Source: Rhodoluna sp. (lineage in GTDB: Bacteria; Actinomycetota; Actinomycetes; Actinomycetales; Microbacteriaceae). Taken from it: a stretch of DNA of 10,337 bases. Below, one piece after another: positions 6,868 to 10,337 of the stretch. Positions within the stretch are counted from its first letter, which is position 1. Each line of letters starts with the position of its first letter. The stretch is from assembly GCA_016462375.1 (NCBI GenBank), contig JAEMTJ010000008.1, forward strand, positions 26,604-36,940, in the 5' to 3' direction. Under the pieces are notes generated by a model. That model saw only the letters and a list, made by a program, of their open reading frames with translations, was not told where the DNA came from and did not search any database. Made by a program: the position numbers and the translations under genes.

Positions 6868-7337
6868 CAGAAAAAAACCATGTTAAACACCGTCCAACAG
6901 CACGAGTATTGCTTATTAACAAACTAAATCAGGTTTTTATGCTCAAAACTCACTTTGATCCAGAAGTTGGATTACCGCCCAGATGGCTGGTACCCGGCGG
7001 AGGCATCGATAATGGTGAAAATACACTCACAGCAGCGATTAGAGAGCTTCACGAGGAGACTGGGCTAGTTGTTACGGCAGACGATCTGGGCGAGCCGGTT
7101 CTCGAGGCAACGGGTCGATGGGATTGGGCCGATGGACTGAATTACCACACATACACAGACACGATCTACGAACTTCAAATTCAGGATTTCAAACTAGATA
7201 CTTCAGGTTTCACTGAAGATGAATTGCGTGACGTTCTGGAATATCGTTGGTGGAATCTTTCAGAACTGTTTGAAAGCGAAGAGTTAGTAGCGCCTCATGA
7301 GCTCATTGGGTGGCTAAAGAAAAGATTCGTAGTCTAG
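6864..7337 (+). CDS. Nudix hydrolase, substrate unknown
   Basis: A 157-residue protein that should hydrolyse a nucleoside diphosphate linked to another group, using Mg2+. The Nudix box GX5EX7REUXEEXGU is complete: G46, E52, R60-E61-L62, E64-E65, G67-L68. The preceding PPRWLVPGGG and the later EYRWWNLSEL are usual parts of the fold. No second domain or signal peptide is present. The substrate cannot be told from the sequence; a housecleaning pyrophosphatase is one option. Its ATG overlaps the stop of the membrane protein by 4 nt and has no ribosome binding site of its own, so translation probably depends on the upstream gene. Confidence 0.9.
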   Translation: MTEKNHVKHRPTARVLLINKLNQVFMLKTHFDPEVGLPPRWLVPGGGIDNGENTLTAAIRELHEETGLVVTADDLGEPVLEATGRWDWADGLNYHTYTDTIYELQIQDFKLDTSGFTEDELRDVLEYRWWNLSELFESEELVAPHELIGWLKKRFVV

Positions 7338-7403
7338 GCGTATTTGGAGTTATTCGCCGATAATGAACATTATGTCAAGTAATGGATAATTGGCTTAGAA
7401 GCG
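7338..7403. other. Convergent intergenic spacer with small AT-rich inverted repeats
   Basis: This 66-nt gap separates the Nudix gene (+) from trpD (-). It contains ATAATG-AA-CATTAT (7360-7373), the overlapping pair CATTA (7368-7372) and TAATG (7380-7384), and GCTTAGAAGC (7393-7402). All stems are short or AT-rich with no U-tract, so no good intrinsic terminator can be called for either gene. Confidence 0.4.
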
Positions 7404-8477
7404 CTACTCCCCTTTATTTTGCGTAGCTGAGACCCATTCGTTTAGTTTTGTAATTGCTCTGCCATCTTGAATTGCAGTTTTTGCAACCTCAAAAGCTGTC
7501 GCCAGTTCGCCATTCAAGTCAAAATTCCCAACGGACTTATTTAGTTCGTAGGATGCAATTCCAGCAGCTGCGTTTAGCGCGACTATGTCCAAGATTGCAC
7601 GCTGCTCCCCCGTCAGCGAAGAATTCGGATTAAGCACGGCTCTGGCAGTTTCTGCGTTGGCTTGTGGATCGCCACCGATCAAGTCAGAGATCTTGGCTCT
7701 AGAGATGCCTATTTCCAAGGGGTCAAAGGCGTTTTCAGTGACTTTGCCGCCTGAGACTAGCCAAACGGTGCTAGGTCCAGTGGTTGTCAGTTCATCTAAA
7801 CCATCAGAACCCCTAAAAACAAGAGCGGTACGGCCCCTAGAAGCCATTTCTGCGGCTAAAAGTGGGGCTATTTTGGCATTCGCTGCCCCGAGAGCGGTAG
7901 CTTTTGGCTGAACGGGGTTAGCAAGTGGTCCTAGGTAATTGAAGGTCGTCGGAATCCCTAGTTCACGTCTGATCTCTCCAACATTCTTGAGTGCTGGGTG
8001 AAAAAGTGGCGCGAAGAAGAATGAAATGCCTGTTTTTGCAAAAACCTTTGCGATTTGATCTGGGTTCAGTTCCAGGTTCACTCCAAGAGCTTCAAGCATC
8101 TCTGAGGAGCCTGTTTTACCAGATGCGGATCTAGAGCCATGTTTTAGAACGGGATAGCCGCAGGCAGCGACGAGAATCGCTGCCATTGTGGAGATGTTCA
8201 CTGTACCAAGTTGATCCCCCCCGGTTCCGACAATGTCAATTGCGTCTGAAGTCAGTGACGGTTTTACGGAATGCTCAAGCAAAATATCAACAAACCCAGA
8301 TAGCTCTGTGACGCTTTCGCCCTTGGTTCTAATTGCGAGCAAAAACCCACCGACCTGTGCGGGGGTTGCTTCATTTGAAATAATTTGCGCCATTGCCCAG
8401 CGAGCTTCGATTAAATCTAGGTCCTCTTTTTGGACTAGTTTGTTGAGTATTAATTTCCAACTGAGCGCAGCGTTCAT
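7404..8477 (-). CDS. trpD: Anthranilate phosphoribosyltransferase
   Basis: A 357-residue cytosolic enzyme that joins anthranilate and PRPP to phosphoribosylanthranilate, the second step of tryptophan synthesis. The helical N-terminal domain is followed by the PRPP loop GTGGD (84-88), NIST (94-97), the motif KHGSRSASGKTGS (112-124), RRELGIPTTFNYLGPLANP (170-188) and the metal pair D228-E229 in DGLDEL. The usual KHGN is KHGS here (S115), at a residue known to contact anthranilate in archaeal TrpD. No other trp gene is nearby. A lone trpD divergent from ctaE is also the arrangement in M. tuberculosis. The ATG at 8477 has no strong ribosome binding site, but a TAAACT hexamer ends 6 nt upstream, suggesting a leaderless message. 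TrpD2/YbiB proteins are less likely, as the TrpD motifs are otherwise intact. Confidence 0.94.
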   Translation of the reverse strand: MNAALSWKLILNKLVQKEDLDLIEARWAMAQIISNEATPAQVGGFLLAIRTKGESVTELSGFVDILLEHSVKPSLTSDAIDIVGTGGDQLGTVNISTMAAILVAACGYPVLKHGSRSASGKTGSSEMLEALGVNLELNPDQIAKVFAKTGISFFFAPLFHPALKNVGEIRRELGIPTTFNYLGPLANPVQPKATALGAANAKIAPLLAAEMASRGRTALVFRGSDGLDELTTTGPSTVWLVSGGKVTENAFDPLEIGISRAKISDLIGGDPQANAETARAVLNPNSSLTGEQRAILDIVALNAAAGIASYELNKSVGNFDLNGELATAFEVAKTAIQDGRAITKLNEWVSATQNKGE

Positions 8478-8483
8478 TGCTTC

Positions 8484-8515
8484 AGTTTATCCAGTGCACA
8501 GAGAAAAAATCTCAA
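8484..8515 (-). promoter_or_regulatory. Candidate trpD promoter (leaderless)
   Basis: On the - strand TAAACT (8489-8484) fits TAnnnT and lies 6 nt before the trpD ATG, so transcription would begin at the start codon. TTGAGA (8515-8510) resembles a -35 but with a long 20-nt spacer. No Shine-Dalgarno sequence is present, which agrees with a leaderless mRNA. Confidence 0.45.
8501..8513. repeat. Short inverted repeat GAGA-N5-TCTC upstream of trpD
   Basis: GAGA (8501-8504) and TCTC (8510-8513) flank five A residues, overlapping the proposed trpD -35/spacer. It could be an operator half-site pair or chance; arms of 4 bp are weak evidence. Confidence 0.25.
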
Positions 8516-8547
8516 CAAATTCCGCATCGCCAAGGGCGTTTAGGGCA

Positions 8548-8580
8548 ATTGTAACGATTTGGGATTGTAAGATTAGAGCA
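8548..8580 (+). promoter_or_regulatory. ctaE-qcr operon promoter with a 16-bp-period direct repeat (leaderless)
   Basis: TAAGAT (8568-8573) is a good -10 hexamer and the ATG of ctaE begins at 8580, 6 nt later, so the message should be leaderless. The -10 lies in the second copy of an imperfect direct repeat: ATTGTAACGATT (8548-8559) and ATTGTAAGATT (8564-8574). The first copy covers the area upstream of the -10, where TTGTAA (8549-8554) is only 13 nt away, too near for a normal -35. No ribosome binding site precedes the ATG. Confidence 0.5.
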
Positions 8581-9197
8581 TGACAACCGCTCCCCTAGCT
8601 CACGGTCAAATCCACCGACCAAGTGCCACCTCAGTTGGCACAATTGTGTGGTTGGGCAGTGAAGTTATGTTCTTCGCGGCACTGTTTGCGATGTACTTCA
8701 GCCTTCGTGCAAATTCCCCTGAAATCTGGGCTGCTGACACTGAAAAGTTGAATATCCCCTTCGCTCTGGTGAACACCCTTATTCTCGTAGCCTCTTCATT
8801 TACCGCTCAGTTCGGTGTTTTTGCTGCTGAGCGAATGCAGCCAAGAGCCACAGGTAAATCTCCTTTCAAGTGGGGCATGGTTGAGTGGTTTATCTTGAGT
8901 TACCTGTTAGGAGCGGTCTTCGTCTCTGGCCAAGTTTGGGAGTACGCAACCCTGATAAGTGAACAGGTGTCTCTGTCTAGCAACAGCTACGGATCTGCCT
9001 TTTATATCACCACAGGTTTCCACGCTTTGCATGTAACCGGTGGTTTAATCGCCTTCCTTTTTGTTATTGGTAGAGCGTTTGCAGCCAAGAAATTTGGTCA
9101 CAAAGAAGCAACCGCAGCCATCGTCGTCTCCTACTACTGGCACTTTGTGGACGTTGTCTGGATCGGCCTTTTCCTAATCATTTACGTTTTGAAGTAA
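8580..9197 (+). CDS. ctaE: Cytochrome c oxidase subunit III (aa3 type)
   Basis: A 205-residue membrane subunit of the haem-copper oxidase that reduces oxygen to water. About five membrane helices are visible (near 20-40, 58-80, 96-118, 133-162, 180-203), the short form typical of actinobacteria rather than the seven-helix mitochondrial form. Characteristic segments are SVGTIVWLGSEVMFF (18-32) with the conserved glutamate, FYITTGFHALHVTGG in the fourth helix, and SYYWHFVDVVWIGLF in the fifth. The protein supports the stability of the catalytic subunit and proton uptake; it carries no redox centre. It heads the cluster ctaE-qcrC-qcrA, with 20 nt before qcrC. The start fits a leaderless promoter. 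trpD lies divergent, 102 nt away, so the two share a control region. Confidence 0.96.
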   Translation: MTTAPLAHGQIHRPSATSVGTIVWLGSEVMFFAALFAMYFSLRANSPEIWAADTEKLNIPFALVNTLILVASSFTAQFGVFAAERMQPRATGKSPFKWGMVEWFILSYLLGAVFVSGQVWEYATLISEQVSLSSNSYGSAFYITTGFHALHVTGGLIAFLFVIGRAFAAKKFGHKEATAAIVVSYYWHFVDVVWIGLFLIIYVLK

Positions 9198-9217
9198 CCA
9201 GAGAGCAAATAATAGAA

Positions 9218-10015
9218 ATGACTCAGTTCAAGAAAAAAATAAACGGAATGCGCAGACGCCCAATGGCTCTGGGCATAGTTTTATTTGCTGGATTACTTGC
9301 AGTTGGAACTGGTTACTCTGCCGTAAGTGCTGCCGTATCCCCTAAGTCTCAAACACAATACTCTGCTGAAGATATCGCCTTAGGTAAGAAACTGTTTCTT
9401 TCAAACTGCTCGTCTTGTCACGGTAAAAATGCAGAGGGTAGCGCAAATGCACCGAGCCTAATTGGTGTAGGTGAAGCTTCTGTTGATTTTCAAGTTTCAA
9501 CCGGACGTATGCCAGGAGCTGCTAGTGGGCCACAGCTTGAAGTTAAGCCCGTTCAATTCACAGCAGATCAAATCTCAGCTCTAGCTGCCTACGTAGGCTC
9601 TCTTGCAGAAGGACCAGCAATCCCTGATCAAAGCATCCTGCAGTTAACTGGAGATTTAAACACGGGTGGAGAACTTTTTAGAGTCAACTGCGCGATGTGT
9701 CACAACGCTGCTGGTGCTGGCGGTGCACTGACCCAGGGTAAGTACGCACCAAACCTAATGGGATCATCTGCCAAGACCATCTACGAAGCTATGGTTACAG
9801 GTCCGCAGAACATGCCGGTTTTTAACGATGAAAATATCACCCCGCAAGAAAAGAACGACATCATCACGTATCTTGCATACCTGCAGACGAACAGATCTGT
9901 TGGCGGTGAGGAACTAGGGAACCTCGGGCCTGTAACTGAAGGTCTAGTTGCTTGGTTGGGATTACTGGGATTAATTGTTGCCATCACTGTATGGCTTGGC
10001 GCTAAATCGAACTAA
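9218..10015 (+). CDS. qcrC: Cytochrome bc1 complex dihaem cytochrome c subunit
   Basis: A 265-residue membrane-anchored cytochrome that passes electrons from the bc1 complex straight to the aa3 oxidase in actinobacteria, replacing a soluble cytochrome c. A basic N-terminus and a membrane helix (about 17-40) lead to two cytochrome c domains. Haem sites are CSSCH (C64, C67, H68) and CAMCH (C158, C161, H162). Likely axial methionines are M98 (TGRMP) and M199 (GPQNMP). A C-terminal helix (about 242-261) anchors it again, leaving the haem domains outside the membrane. Both haem sites are intact, and the length is close to that of mycobacterial QcrC. The ATG at 9218 lacks a well-spaced ribosome binding site: AGAGAG lies 12 nt upstream. 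ATG 9248 (codon 11) is an alternative. It is cotranscribed with ctaE and qcrA. Confidence 0.96.
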   Translation: MTQFKKKINGMRRRPMALGIVLFAGLLAVGTGYSAVSAAVSPKSQTQYSAEDIALGKKLFLSNCSSCHGKNAEGSANAPSLIGVGEASVDFQVSTGRMPGAASGPQLEVKPVQFTADQISALAAYVGSLAEGPAIPDQSILQLTGDLNTGGELFRVNCAMCHNAAGAGGALTQGKYAPNLMGSSAKTIYEAMVTGPQNMPVFNDENITPQEKNDIITYLAYLQTNRSVGGEELGNLGPVTEGLVAWLGLLGLIVAITVWLGAKSN

Positions 10016-10029
10016 GAAGAAAGAGCAAA

Positions 10030-10337
10030 TTGAGCGAAGATTCAAAGGACTTAGCTAAACGTAGCGATAGCCGCTACTCAGAGCATGAGTACGAACTTGG
10101 TCTTAGGGTTTCACACGAAAATGCTGTGGTAGATCCGGGTCTTGCCCCACATCGTGTTCGTATGACCGATAAGAGCGTCAAACACGAAAAGAGTGCCGTT
10201 CGCCAAGTTACCGCCCTATTTGTTTTCTCGATTCTTGGAAGTGCATTTGCGCTTTATGCATACTTCGCTTTTCCCATCGAAGTTGGAAACATGGCAAGTG
10301 TTCGCTCGAACACTCTGTTCCTAGGACTTGGAATCAC
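10030..10337 (+). CDS. qcrA: Cytochrome bc1 complex Rieske iron-sulfur subunit, N-terminal part (3' end outside window)
   Basis: The first 102 residues of the subunit that takes electrons from menaquinol and hands them to the cytochrome c subunit. The visible part is the long charged cytoplasmic N-terminus typical of actinobacterial QcrA, with DPGLAPHRVRMTD (35-47), a first membrane helix (about 58-81, RQVTALFVFSILGSAFALYA) and the start of a second (TLFLGLGI). The 2Fe-2S binding CTHLGC/CPCHG region would lie beyond the window. The start is a TTG at 10030, preceded by the purine-rich AAGAAGAAAGAG; no ATG or GTG is available upstream in frame. The gap to qcrC is 14 nt, so they share a transcript. 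qcrB is expected next, from the usual qcrCAB order. Confidence 0.9.
   Translation, partial: MSEDSKDLAKRSDSRYSEHEYELGLRVSHENAVVDPGLAPHRVRMTDKSVKHEKSAVRQVTALFVFSILGSAFALYAYFAFPIEVGNMASVRSNTLFLGLGI

Noticed and set aside
8233..8583. A + strand open frame of 116 codons spanning the trpD start and the trpD-ctaE spacer
   Set aside because: It overlaps the conserved N-terminal half of trpD and the ctaE promoter, has no recognisable domain, and its apparent length comes from trpD codon structure.
1..10337. Possibility of a mobile island, phage, CRISPR or toxin-antitoxin system
   Set aside because: All sizeable reading frames are explained by core actinobacterial genes with consistent composition; no transposase, integrase, repeat array or tRNA attachment site was seen.

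Overview
This window looks like a core chromosomal segment of an actinobacterium with moderate GC. The evidence is the gene content and order: tatC-helY, lnt next to polyprenol-phosphate-mannose synthase, rbpA, and trpD divergent from ctaE-qcrC-qcrA. RbpA and the dihaem QcrC are actinobacterial hallmarks. Base composition is visibly lower in GC than in Streptomyces or Mycobacterium. Together with the tight packing (1-4 nt overlaps, almost no spacer DNA) this suggests a small-genome freshwater Microbacteriaceae-type organism; that placement is inference.

Layout. 1-4984 (+): a tightly packed run of the tatC 3' end, a Ski2/Mtr4-like helicase (helY), apolipoprotein N-acyltransferase (lnt) and polyprenol monophosphomannose synthase (ppm1), linked by 1-nt overlap, 6-nt gap and 4-nt overlap. 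4981-6187 (-): rbpA, with a cytosolic glycerophosphodiester phosphodiesterase upstream of it on the same strand. The ends of ppm1 and rbpA overlap tail to tail by 4 nt. 6235-7337 (+): a YczE-type membrane protein translationally coupled to a Nudix hydrolase. 7404-8477 (-): a lone trpD. 8580-10337 (+): cytochrome oxidase subunit III (ctaE), the dihaem cytochrome c subunit (qcrC) and the N-terminal third of the Rieske subunit (qcrA, cut by the window edge) of the bc1-aa3 supercomplex.

How the genes work together. The left block concerns the cell envelope: Tat export, lipoprotein N-acylation and mannosyl donor synthesis. rbpA is a transcription factor for the housekeeping holoenzyme. The right block builds the terminal branch of the respiratory chain. 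Several promoters appear to give leaderless mRNAs: a TAnnnT -10 hexamer lies 6-7 nt before the start codon of ctaE, trpD and the yczE-like gene. No tRNA, rRNA, CRISPR array, transposon or phage gene was seen, and no stretch over about 100 nt lacks a gene.

I did not find a convincing undescribed system. The observations most worth checking are regulatory: a 16-bp-period direct repeat in the ctaE promoter, hairpins inside the coding DNA on each side of the ppm1/rbpA overlap, a degenerate ECF-sigma-type element before rbpA, and a substitution in the TrpD anthranilate-site motif.
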